Source: Parcubacteria group bacterium GW2011_GWC2_48_17 (GTDB lineage: Bacteria; Patescibacteriota; Minisyncoccia; Phycocordibacterales; UBA10002). From it: 35,922 nt of DNA. The stretch is taken from assembly GCA_001003605.1 (NCBI GenBank), contig LCPL01000008.1, positions 1-35,922 of the forward strand, read 5' to 3'. The notes beneath the pieces are model-generated. The model was not told the origin of the DNA. It made no database searches and worked only from the letters and a program-made list of their open reading frames with translations. This document shows, in pieces, positions 22,415-28,542 of this stretch (within the stretch, counting starts at the first letter, position 1; each line of letters starts with the position of its first letter). The translations under genes and the position numbers were made by a program.

Positions 22415-23139
22415 ATCCCATCATTGAAGTTCAAGATTTGGTAAAGGAGTTCGGGACCGTAAGGGCAGTAGACGGACTTTCATTTTGCGTGGAAGAGGGA
22501 ACAATCACGGGACTTCTCGGTCCAAATGGCGCTGGAAAGACGACGACAATTCAAATGCTTCTTGACCTCATTACTCCTACGGGCGGGACTATCCGCATTA
22601 TGGGAAAGGAATACGCGTTGTCACGCGAAGAGATTTTAAGCCAACTTAACTTTTCTTCGCCGTACGTCTCACTTCCTGGGAATCTCAAGGTCATTGAAAA
22701 CCTTCTTACCTTCGGGCGGCTCTACGGCGTAAAGAACCTCTCGGACAAGATTGAGGAACTTGTCGATTTCTTTGAGATACGCGAGTTTTTGAAGAAGCTC
22801 ACCTACAATCTCTCCACCGGTCAGCTCACGCGCCTCAATCTTACCAAAGCGCTTTTGAATGACCCCAAACTCCTCCTTCTTGACGAACCGACGGCCTCGC
22901 TCGACCCCGACATCGCCGACCGCACACGTATTTTGCTCAAACGTATTCAGAAGGAAAAAGGAGTGACAATCCTATACACATCGCATAACATGGAAGAAGT
23001 GGAAGAAATTTGCGACAGAGTTATCTTCATCCAGCACGGACGTCTCAAAGATGAGGGGACGCCAGCTGAACTTGTGAAGAAATATGGCCGCGAAGACCTG
23101 AACGATGTATTTCTTCACATCGCCAGAGCGGAGAAATAA
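22411..23139 (+). CDS. ABC-2 type transporter ATP-binding protein
   Basis: The 242-residue ATPase has Walker A GPNGAGKTTTI near residue 37, a signature LSTGQLTRLNL (LSTGQ for LSGGQ), Walker B LLLLDEPTASLDPD and the H-loop YTSHNMEEV. It fits the DrrA/CcmA-like group that powers ABC-2 exporters. The track start at 22291 lies in the preceding gene; the ATG at 22411, which overlaps the previous stop, is the family start (MNPIIEVQDLVKEFGTVRAV). The partner permease follows after a repeat of about 130 bases. The cargo (polysaccharide, lipid or drug) is not determined. Confidence 0.92.
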   Translation: MNPIIEVQDLVKEFGTVRAVDGLSFCVEEGTITGLLGPNGAGKTTTIQMLLDLITPTGGTIRIMGKEYALSREEILSQLNFSSPYVSLPGNLKVIENLLTFGRLYGVKNLSDKIEELVDFFEIREFLKKLTYNLSTGQLTRLNLTKALLNDPKLLLLDEPTASLDPDIADRTRILLKRIQKEKGVTILYTSHNMEEVEEICDRVIFIQHGRLKDEGTPAELVKKYGREDLNDVFLHIARAEK

Positions 23140-23145
23140 AATATG

Positions 23146-23259
23146 CACAAAACACAGTACACAAAAACCAAACAAAGCACAAAACAACAAACAAGCCAAA
23201 TGTTTGTGCTTTTCTTTAGTTTGTGATTTTGTTTGGTTTTTTGTGAAGTTTGTGTTTTG
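23146..23259. repeat. Word-like inverted repeat (CACAAAACACA family)
   Basis: The left arm (23146-23173) reads CACAAAACACAGTACACAAA and onward; the right arm (23231-23259) is its near-perfect inverse ending GTTTGTGTTTTG. Additional words GCACAAAAC and GTTTGTGCTTTT form an inner pair. It splits the ABC ATPase and permease genes. The left arm matches that at 10966 in all but a few bases. Confidence 0.85.
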
Positions 23260-23260
23260 T

Positions 23261-23266
23261 TAAGTT
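23261..23266 (+). promoter_or_regulatory. Possible -10 box of the ABC permease gene at the repeat edge
   Basis: TAAGTT ends 7 bases before the ATG at 23274 and continues the word pattern of the repeat (GTTTTGTTAAGTTTATG). It is weak as a -10 but has the spacing seen elsewhere. Confidence 0.3.
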
Positions 23267-23273
23267 TATGTTT

Positions 23274-24065
23274 ATGCGCTGGCATCGAATACAAGCACTA
23301 CTGATTCGTCATCTGTATCTCTACCAGAGAAGTTTTCCGCGCATTATGGACATCGTCTATTGGCCGGTGATGGAACTTTTGGTATGGGGATTTTTGAGCA
23401 TGTATATTGAAAAAATGAATGTCGGCGGATTCAATGCCGTAACGGTTCTACTCGGCGCGGTCATCTTTTGGGATTTTCTCAATCAATCGCAAAAATCGGT
23501 TTCAATATCGTTTCTTGAGGAAATTTGGGAAAAGAACCTTCTCAATATCTTTGTAACCCCGCTCCGCATCTCTGAATTCTTTATTTCAACACTACTCGTT
23601 GGGGCGGTGCGGCTCATTCTTGTCGGCATTATTCTCGCGGTGCTCGCGTACTTCATGTATAGCTTCAATCTCTTCGCGCTCGGCTTCGCGCTCATTCCAT
23701 TCGTCCTCAATCTCTTCCTGTTCGGGTGGGCGCTCGGGCTGTTCGCGAATGCCATCATCTTGCGTTTCGGTACCTCGGCGCAAATTCTTGCGTGGGGCTT
23801 TCTCATTCTGATTCAACCATTTTCGGCCGTGTTTTATCCGGTGTCGGCGTTGCCTTCGTTTCTTCAGCCGATTGCATACCTGCTTCCGTCAACCTATGTA
23901 TTTGAAGGAATGCGTTCGGTGATTGCGACTGGCACGGTTTCGACTGCGCACCTATGGGGCGCGGTCATCGCCAATGTGGCATATCTCCTCTTTATGGTTT
24001 GGTTCTTCTTTAAAATGTTCGCGTATGTGAAGCGGGAAGGGAAGTTGCTTAAACTAGAGGGTTAA
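23274..24065 (+). CDS. ABC-2 type transporter permease
   Basis: The 263-residue protein has six hydrophobic segments with the ABC-2 layout: a basic N-terminal interfacial stretch (MRWHRIQALLIRHLYLYQRSFPRIMD), then VYWPVMELLVWGFL, and late in the protein LIQPFSAVFYPVSALPSFLQPIAYLLPSTYVFEGMR, the conserved ABC-2 membrane motif. It pairs with the ATPase 134 bases upstream to form an exporter. The upstream in-frame ATGs at 23250 and 23268 lie in the repeat; 23274 is preferred. Confidence 0.88.
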   Translation: MRWHRIQALLIRHLYLYQRSFPRIMDIVYWPVMELLVWGFLSMYIEKMNVGGFNAVTVLLGAVIFWDFLNQSQKSVSISFLEEIWEKNLLNIFVTPLRISEFFISTLLVGAVRLILVGIILAVLAYFMYSFNLFALGFALIPFVLNLFLFGWALGLFANAIILRFGTSAQILAWGFLILIQPFSAVFYPVSALPSFLQPIAYLLPSTYVFEGMRSVIATGTVSTAHLWGAVIANVAYLLFMVWFFFKMFAYVKREGKLLKLEG

Positions 24066-24144
24066 CTGGAACTAGTAACAGGTAACTTGTGACTGTAACT
24101 CTGAACATTGTTCCAGTCACCTGTTACAAGTACCAGTTACCGTT
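24063..24144. repeat. Word-like inverted repeat (AACTGGT/AACAGGT family)
   Basis: The left part AACTGGAACTAGTAACAGGT and the right part CACCTGTTACAAGTACCAGTT are inverted variants of the same words. It fills the gap between the permease stop and the next promoter. Confidence 0.8.
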
Positions 24145-24150
24145 AAATGC

Positions 24151-24156
24151 TATACT
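24151..24156 (+). promoter_or_regulatory. -10 box of the bactofilin-like gene (leaderless)
   Basis: TATACT ends exactly 6 bases before the ATG at 24163, with no Shine-Dalgarno. Confidence 0.6.
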
Positions 24157-24162
24157 GCCCCT

Positions 24163-25278
24163 ATGCTCAAGAAATCTCTTATCACCACGATAATCGCATT
24201 CACGCCTCTGTTCGCCTTTGCCGCTTCAATCAATTTCGGCGATTACTTTCTTAAAGGCGCGCAGGACGCCCCTGATGATGTTTATGCGGCTGGAGGGACG
24301 ATTGTATTAGCCGGTAAGGTATTCGGTGACGCCTTTGCGCTTGGGAGGACAATCTTCAGCCAAAGTGAGATTTCAGACGATATCTTTTTTATCGGAGAGG
24401 ATGTGCGGGTGGAAGGGAGGATTGGAGATGACGCCCGCGTCTTGGGAGGCATAGTTACAATAGACGGCACGATTGCCGATGACGTTATAGCGGTTGCTTC
24501 AAAAGTTGTGATAAAACCGACGGCTCTTATCGAAGGGTCTTTGTATGTAGTAGCTGGAGAGGCGGAAATTCACGGCAAGGTCTTAGGTAACGCAAAAGTG
24601 CTATCAAACAAACTTCTTCTTTCTGGGGCGGTAGAAGGCGACCTTGAGCTCTGGGGTGAAGCGGTATTTAAAGAACCGGCGCGCATCACGGGAGACTTTA
24701 TCCACCACACTCGCGGTAAAGCAAAACCCCCCATCAATGTAGTTATTACAGGCGAGGTAATCTTTGGCGAGTGGAAGAGTGACGGCGTTTCTTTTCAAAG
24801 AGCGTTTCTCGGCGGGTTCTTTTCGCTCAAGGCGCTTATGATGCTCGCCCTTGGCTTTTTGCTGTTCTTTCTTGCGCGAGAGCGTACCGAAGAAGTACTC
24901 CTCGAGACTCTTCCGAATTTCTGGATGCGCGTTCTTAGAGGATTTCTGATACTCATCCTTCTCCCGATAGCGATTTCTATCTTTGCGCTATCCGTCATTG
25001 GTATCCCAATCGCGCTTATACTCGGCGCGCTCCTTCTTCTCCTCCTTCTGTTGTCTTGGGTATACGCTGGGTTGCTTCTTGGCGCGTGGAGCGAACAAAT
25101 TTTCTTTAAGCGCTCTGCCTTTCCGCTTTCATATCGTCCTGTGCTTTTGGGAATCGTGTTTCTTTCAATTTTATCCGCGATACCTTTTGTGGGACTTATC
25201 ATCCATGGTATGCTTCTATTAGCCGCGGCAGGCTCGCTCGGGACGGTTTTTTGGAACAAATTGCGCGTGGCTCTATAA
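24163..25278 (+). CDS. Secreted bactofilin-like repeat protein with membrane C terminus
   Basis: The 371-residue protein has a signal peptide or first anchor (KKSLITTIIAFTPLFAFAAS), then about 150 residues of short repeats with strand-turn pattern (GKVFGDAFALG, GRIGDDARVLGGIVTIDG, AEIHGKVLGNAKVLS, GAVEGDLELWGEAVF) like the polymer-forming beta-helix of bactofilins. The C-terminal 150 residues hold about four membrane segments (LMMLALGFLLFFLA, FLILILLPIAISIFAL and others). A polymer-forming domain on the outer side of the membrane could organise the envelope. The following small membrane gene starts 22 bases later and is probably co-transcribed. Confidence 0.7.
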   Translation: MLKKSLITTIIAFTPLFAFAASINFGDYFLKGAQDAPDDVYAAGGTIVLAGKVFGDAFALGRTIFSQSEISDDIFFIGEDVRVEGRIGDDARVLGGIVTIDGTIADDVIAVASKVVIKPTALIEGSLYVVAGEAEIHGKVLGNAKVLSNKLLLSGAVEGDLELWGEAVFKEPARITGDFIHHTRGKAKPPINVVITGEVIFGEWKSDGVSFQRAFLGGFFSLKALMMLALGFLLFFLARERTEEVLLETLPNFWMRVLRGFLILILLPIAISIFALSVIGIPIALILGALLLLLLLLSWVYAGLLLGAWSEQIFFKRSAFPLSYRPVLLGIVFLSILSAIPFVGLIIHGMLLLAAAGSLGTVFWNKLRVAL

Positions 25279-25300
25279 AAGAGAACTCATCTCTTTGCGT

Positions 25301-25702
25301 ATGAGATTTATTAAATTTTTCGACAAATTAGAAGATGAAGTCAGGGGAAAGCTCTCAAGAGCTCCCATTATCTACGGCATTATAGGCGGTACGGCCATCG
25401 TCATGTTTTGGCGAGGTGTTTGGCACACGGCAGATATGCTTGAGCAAAGCGGCGGCATCTTAGGGGTTGTATTTGGCGCTCCGATATCAACGATAATAAG
25501 CGCCATAATCCTTCTCCTCACTGGACTCTTCGTTTCTTTCTTTATAGGAGACCGCATCATTCTTTCCGGCCTTACGCACGAGAAGAAGGTAGAAGAAAAG
25601 ACCGAAAGCGAAGTTCGGGCCGAAGGGGCGCTTCTTTTGAATATGTCCGATAAGCTGAGGCATATTGAAAGAGAAATAGAAGCGATAAAGAGCAAAAAGT
25701 AG
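25301..25702 (+). CDS. Small membrane protein with C-terminal coiled coil
   Basis: The 133-residue protein has an amphipathic N terminus (RFIKFFDKLEDEVRGKLSRAP), two membrane segments (IIYGIIGGTAIVMFWRGVWH and IISAIILLLTGLFVSFFIG) and a charged helical tail (EKKVEEKTESEVRAEGALLLNMSDKLRHIEREIEAIKSKK) likely to form a coiled coil. I recall similar hypothetical proteins from CPR genomes but no name. It probably shares a transcript with the bactofilin-like gene. The track's TTG start (25295) is replaced by the ATG two codons later. Confidence 0.7.
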   Translation: MRFIKFFDKLEDEVRGKLSRAPIIYGIIGGTAIVMFWRGVWHTADMLEQSGGILGVVFGAPISTIISAIILLLTGLFVSFFIGDRIILSGLTHEKKVEEKTESEVRAEGALLLNMSDKLRHIEREIEAIKSKK

Positions 25703-25708
25703 CCAAAC

Positions 25709-25727
25709 ACCAATAACCAAGAAACAA
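25709..25727. repeat. Left inverted arm flanking the four-helix-bundle gene
   Basis: ACCAATAACCAAGAAACAA is matched in inverse by the right arm at 26147-26165 with one mismatch in 19 bases. Related words (CTCCAAACAATG, AGATTCCAAACAGG) run into the first codons of the gene. Confidence 0.85.
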
Positions 25728-25737
25728 GCTCCAAACA

Positions 25738-26115
25738 ATGCTCAATATTCAAGATTCCAAACAGGAGGGCGGACACTCTTTTGACTTGGAAAAACGGACT
25801 ACAGATTTTGCGAAAGCAGTTATCAAGTTGTGCATGAATCTTCCTCGCAATCCGATGAATGATCGCTTAGTCGGGCAGGTAGTGGGCTCTTCCGGTTCTA
25901 TTGGTGCGAATTACAGAGAAGCGAACGACGCGCTGGGTACTAAGGATTTTGTACACAAACTGAAGATTTCTCGAAGGGAAACAAAAGAAACAATTCATTG
26001 GTTAGAACTGATTGCCGTTGCAAATTCAGATGTAGAGAAAGAGATTTCGTTTCTTATTAAAGAATCTGTAGAATTGCGCAACATATTATCCTCAATTATC
26101 AATAAGTGTAAATAA
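25738..26115 (+). CDS. Four-helix-bundle protein (23S rRNA IVS family)
   Basis: The 125-residue protein matches the four-helix-bundle family first found as the ORF in 23S rRNA intervening sequences and related to the retroelement accessory protein Avd. The core FDLEKRTTDFAKAVIKLC, then SSGSIGANYREANDALGTKDFVHKLKISRRETKETIHWLELI, is diagnostic. The first 15 residues (MLNIQDSKQEGGHS) are encoded partly by repeat words. The gene sits inside a pair of inverted repeat arms, as the IVS ORFs do, yet here it is in an intergenic site. Its biochemical role is unknown; nucleic-acid binding is assumed from the family. Confidence 0.9.
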   Translation: MLNIQDSKQEGGHSFDLEKRTTDFAKAVIKLCMNLPRNPMNDRLVGQVVGSSGSIGANYREANDALGTKDFVHKLKISRRETKETIHWLELIAVANSDVEKEISFLIKESVELRNILSSIINKCK

Positions 26116-26146
26116 TTTCTTTTGACTCTTGAGATTTGTTTGGTTA

Positions 26147-26165
26147 TTGTATCTTGGTTATTGGT
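26147..26165. repeat. Right inverted arm flanking the four-helix-bundle gene
   Basis: TTGTATCTTGGTTATTGGT is the inverse of the left arm at 25709-25727 with one mismatch. It is preceded by more words (GAGATTTGTTTGGTTA) and leads directly into the -10 of the AI-2E gene. Confidence 0.85.
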
Positions 26166-26172
26166 TATTCTC

Positions 26173-26178
26173 TATATT
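26173..26178 (+). promoter_or_regulatory. -10 box of the AI-2E family gene (leaderless)
   Basis: TATATT ends 5 bases before the ATG at 26184, with no Shine-Dalgarno. Confidence 0.5.
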
Positions 26179-26183
26179 TTCCC

Positions 26184-27218
26184 ATGCCCGCATCTCGCAA
26201 AGTTGAACTAAGCTTTTTCTTTCTTCTCGTGGCGGCGGCCACCGCGGTGTCTTTTTTCATATTCAAGCCGTATTTCGGCGCGCTGTTTGTCGCTGTGGTG
26301 TTCGCGATTGTTTTTCGGCCCCTTTTTGAGACAGTCCACAAAAGAGTCAAAAGGGAAGGATTGGCCTCGTTCTTGACACTGGCTTTTTTATTTTTCGTGG
26401 TTCTTATTCCGGCTACGCTCTTTGGATTCTTCATTTTTGATGACGCGCGGAATTTATACGAGTCCGCCGGAAACGGCGCTTCAATCCTCTCTCGCTTGGA
26501 TGAGGCCATCCTCCCGTTCAAAGAGTACATACAAAAGATAATTCCCGGCTTTGAAATTAATATCTCCGAGTACGTGGATGCCGCCCTGTCGTTTTTCTTA
26601 AGCAATTTTGGCGGAGTCTTTACGCGGGCTATCGGCATTGTGTTCCAAACCTTTATCATGCTTTTAGCTTTGTTTTATCTTTTTCGCGACGGAGCGAAAT
26701 TCAGGTCTTATATCGTCACGCTTTCACCTCTTACCAATGAGTATGACGAGCGAATTCTAAAACGCATTGAATCCGCCATTTCTTCGGTCGTGAAAGGGAA
26801 ACTATTAATCATACTCTTACAAGGCATTCTCGCTTCTGTCGGTTTTTTCATCTTCGGCGTGCCGAGTCCAGTGCTCTGGGGCGCGATTACGGCCATAGCC
26901 GCGCTCATTCCCGCGGTTGGAGTCGCCATCGTATTTATACCTGCTGTCATATTTCTTTTCATAACGGGCGGTATGTTCTCGGCACTTGGTCTTTTGATAT
27001 TCGGCATGATTATAGGGTCCATAGACAATCTCCTTGGTCCAGTGCTCTTTGAGAAAGGCCTCCTGATGCATCCGCTCTTCATTCTCCTCTCGGTGCTTGG
27101 CGGTATCGTGTTTTTCGGCCCCGTCGGTTTCCTTGCCGGTCCGGTCGCCCTCTCGCTCCTTTTGGCGCTTTTGGATATCTATCCGCTGCTGTTTCAAAAC
27201 AACGATAATAACCAATAA
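26184..27218 (+). CDS. AI-2E family (PerM-like) transporter
   Basis: The 344-residue membrane protein has about seven to eight hydrophobic segments in the AI-2E/PerM layout: two N-terminal helices, a soluble loop (EAILPFKEYIQKIIPGFEINISEYV), then VVKGKLLIILLQGILASVGFFIFGVPSPVLWGAITAIAALIPAVG, a strongly conserved family stretch, and the C-terminal GPVGFLAGPVALSLLLALLDIY. Members have been linked to signal or ion export, but function varies. The track start 26136 lies in the repeat; ATG 26184 is favoured by the -10. The last residues (NNDNNQ) are encoded by the left arm of the next repeat. Confidence 0.85.
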   Translation: MPASRKVELSFFFLLVAAATAVSFFIFKPYFGALFVAVVFAIVFRPLFETVHKRVKREGLASFLTLAFLFFVVLIPATLFGFFIFDDARNLYESAGNGASILSRLDEAILPFKEYIQKIIPGFEINISEYVDAALSFFLSNFGGVFTRAIGIVFQTFIMLLALFYLFRDGAKFRSYIVTLSPLTNEYDERILKRIESAISSVVKGKLLIILLQGILASVGFFIFGVPSPVLWGAITAIAALIPAVGVAIVFIPAVIFLFITGGMFSALGLLIFGMIIGSIDNLLGPVLFEKGLLMHPLFILLSVLGGIVFFGPVGFLAGPVALSLLLALLDIYPLLFQNNDNNQ

Positions 27219-27298
27219 CCAAGATACAATAACCAAAGGACGAGAATTTTCTTGCTCTGCGCTTTGTTTGGTTATTGTTTCTTGTATCTTGGTTATTG
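27207..27298. repeat. Inverted repeat without an ORF, related to the IVS-gene arms
   Basis: Left arm AACCAATAACCAAGATACAA (from 27210) and right arm TTGTATCTTGGTTATTG (27282-27298) enclose about 50 bases with no coding capacity. Both arms resemble the arms around the four-helix-bundle gene (ACCAATAACCAAG core shared). The left arm overlaps the end of the AI-2E gene. Confidence 0.85.
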
Positions 27299-27315
27299 AA
27301 TTTCTACTTTTGTGC

Positions 27316-27321
27316 TATAGT
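27316..27321 (+). promoter_or_regulatory. -10 box of the MYG1-like gene (leaderless)
   Basis: TATAGT ends 7 bases before the ATG at 27329, with no Shine-Dalgarno. Confidence 0.5.
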
Positions 27322-27328
27322 CTTTTGC

Positions 27329-28237
27329 ATGCCTCAAACAATCATCACCCACGACGGCAAGTTCCACGCGGATGATGTTTTCGCCGTAGCGGCTCTTCTT
27401 ATTCTTAATAAGGACGCGAAAGTAGTCCGCACGCGCGATTCGCGTGTGATTCTTGGGGGCGATATAGTCGTTGACGTTGGAGGGGTCTATGACGAACAAA
27501 AGAACCGATTTGACCATCATCAGATAGAGGGTGTTGGAACTAGAAAAAATGGCCTGCCTGTCGCGGCAGGCGTGGCACATGCAGGCATTCCGTATGCCGC
27601 GTTTGGGTTAGTTTGGAAGAAATTCGGCGAGAAACTTTGTGGTGACACATCGGCTCAAAGTCGCGTGGAAGAGATTCTGGTGGTTCCAATTGACGCGAAC
27701 GACAACGGCATTGACCTTTCACTGCCCAAATTTCCGGGGAATTTTTCGTACGAAATTTCCGATGTTGTGCGCTCGTTTACTCCAACGTGGCAGGAAGGGG
27801 AATCTTACCTCGAGAGCAATTTTAATGAGGCGGTGTCTTTTGCGCGGCGGATTATTGAACGTGAGATACAGCGCGCGAAAGCATTTGTGGCTGGAGAGCA
27901 AAAAGTACAAGCCGTGTATAACGAGGCGGCGGACAAGCGGCTTATTATTTTGGACGGAGATTATTCTTGGAAGGATGTTCTCTCGCGATTTCCCGAACCT
28001 CTGTATGTCGTGCATCCGCAAAACGGAACGTGGCGGCTCTACTCTGTCCGCGACAATCCGCATCTTTTCGTAAATCGCAGGGATTTGCCGCAAAGCTGGG
28101 CGGGACTTCGGGACGCGAAACTCGCGAAGATAACTGGCGTTCCAGATTCTGTTTTCTGCCATCGGAATAGGTTTATGGCAGTCGCAAAAAGCAAGAATGG
28201 CGCAATCGCACTTGCGAAACTCGCGCTTGATTTTTAA
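27329..28237 (+). CDS. MYG1/UPF0160 family metal-dependent hydrolase
   Basis: The 302-residue protein begins PQTIITHDGKFHADDVFAVAAL with the metal-binding DGxFHxDD motif, followed by DVGGVYD, then FDHHQ, the DHH-like motif, and later VPIDANDNGIDL. Family members are 3'-5' exonucleases or phosphoesterases of the DHH type. The track start at 27275 is in a repeat; the family start is 27329. Between GTRKN and GIPYAAFGLVWKKFG, which are adjacent in the family as I recall it, there are 11 extra residues (GLPVAAGVAHA) encoded by a GC-rich hairpin like that at 21816-21832. Confidence 0.88.
   Translation: MPQTIITHDGKFHADDVFAVAALLILNKDAKVVRTRDSRVILGGDIVVDVGGVYDEQKNRFDHHQIEGVGTRKNGLPVAAGVAHAGIPYAAFGLVWKKFGEKLCGDTSAQSRVEEILVVPIDANDNGIDLSLPKFPGNFSYEISDVVRSFTPTWQEGESYLESNFNEAVSFARRIIEREIQRAKAFVAGEQKVQAVYNEAADKRLIILDGDYSWKDVLSRFPEPLYVVHPQNGTWRLYSVRDNPHLFVNRRDLPQSWAGLRDAKLAKITGVPDSVFCHRNRFMAVAKSKNGAIALAKLALDF
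27551..27583. repeat. Palindromic hairpin inserted in frame in the MYG1 gene
   Basis: GCCTGCC-TGTCGC-GGCAGGC (27552-27571) is a perfect 7-bp stem within a 33-base extra segment. The core CCTGCCT..CG..GGCAGGCG also forms the inner hairpin of the intergenic element at 21800-21856. Confidence 0.7.
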
Positions 28238-28255
28238 GCGAAAACTTGTTTAAAT
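28227..28255 (+). promoter_or_regulatory. Promoter of the 28272 gene
   Basis: TTGATT (28227-28232), a 17-base spacer and TTAAAT (28250-28255) resemble a sigma70 promoter overlapping the MYG1 stop. The leader then carries a Shine-Dalgarno. Confidence 0.4.
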
Positions 28256-28262
28256 GAAGTTT

Positions 28263-28268
28263 GAGGTG
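28263..28268 (+). promoter_or_regulatory. Shine-Dalgarno of the 28272 gene
   Basis: GAGGTG directly upstream of the ATG at 28272 is one of the few clear ribosome binding sites in the window. Confidence 0.6.
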
Positions 28269-28271
28269 AAC

Positions 28272-28448
28272 ATGAAAAGCACAAGACCAATACCACATGA
28301 TTGTATGTTGCGGGGTCCCTCAATCAGTGGTTTCAGTCCTAAGAGGCTCCCGGCTTGGGCGTGCAAGATCGCTCGGCGCGCGGAGAGACGCGAAAAGGTG
28401 CGAAAATCTTTAAGCACTATCACGCGTTTCTTCAATCCCTTCTCGTAA
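28272..28448 (+). CDS. Small basic orphan protein
   Basis: The 58-residue protein (MKSTRPIPHDCMLRGPSISG, later KRLPAWACKIARRAERREKVRK) is rich in arginine and proline and has no membrane segment. I do not recognise it. Support comes from context: a strong Shine-Dalgarno (GAGGTG) 3 bases before the ATG, a plausible promoter and a textbook terminator 10 bases after the stop. The ATG at 28254 (64 residues) is an alternative, but the Shine-Dalgarno favours 28272. A structured regulatory RNA is another possibility. Confidence 0.5.
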   Translation: MKSTRPIPHDCMLRGPSISGFSPKRLPAWACKIARRAERREKVRKSLSTITRFFNPFS

Positions 28449-28458
28449 GAAGGATCAT

Positions 28459-28500
28459 GCAGTGGCCGCTCCTCGTGACGCGGCCACTGTTTTCTTTTTC
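28459..28500 (+). terminator. Intrinsic terminator
   Basis: CAGTGGCCGC pairs with GCGGCCACTG (10 bp, 10-base loop) and is followed by TTTTCTTTTTC. It ends the small 28272 transcript. Confidence 0.9.
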
Positions 28501-28502
28501 TG

Positions 28503-28536
28503 AATCATAAATCATAAATCTTATTTCATAAATCTC
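28503..28536. repeat. Word repeat (CATAAATC family)
   Basis: AATCATAAATCATAAATCTT and then TTTCATAAATCTC repeat the word ATAAATC. It lies between the terminator and obgE and may contribute the obgE -10 (TAAATC, 8 bases before the ATG). It is the inverse of the murB insertion. Confidence 0.7.
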
Positions 28537-28542
28537 GTTACT

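Noticed and set aside
25738-26115. Diversity-generating retroelement (Avd-like gene)
   Set aside because: Avd is related to this family, but no reverse transcriptase or template/variable repeat pair is present nearby.
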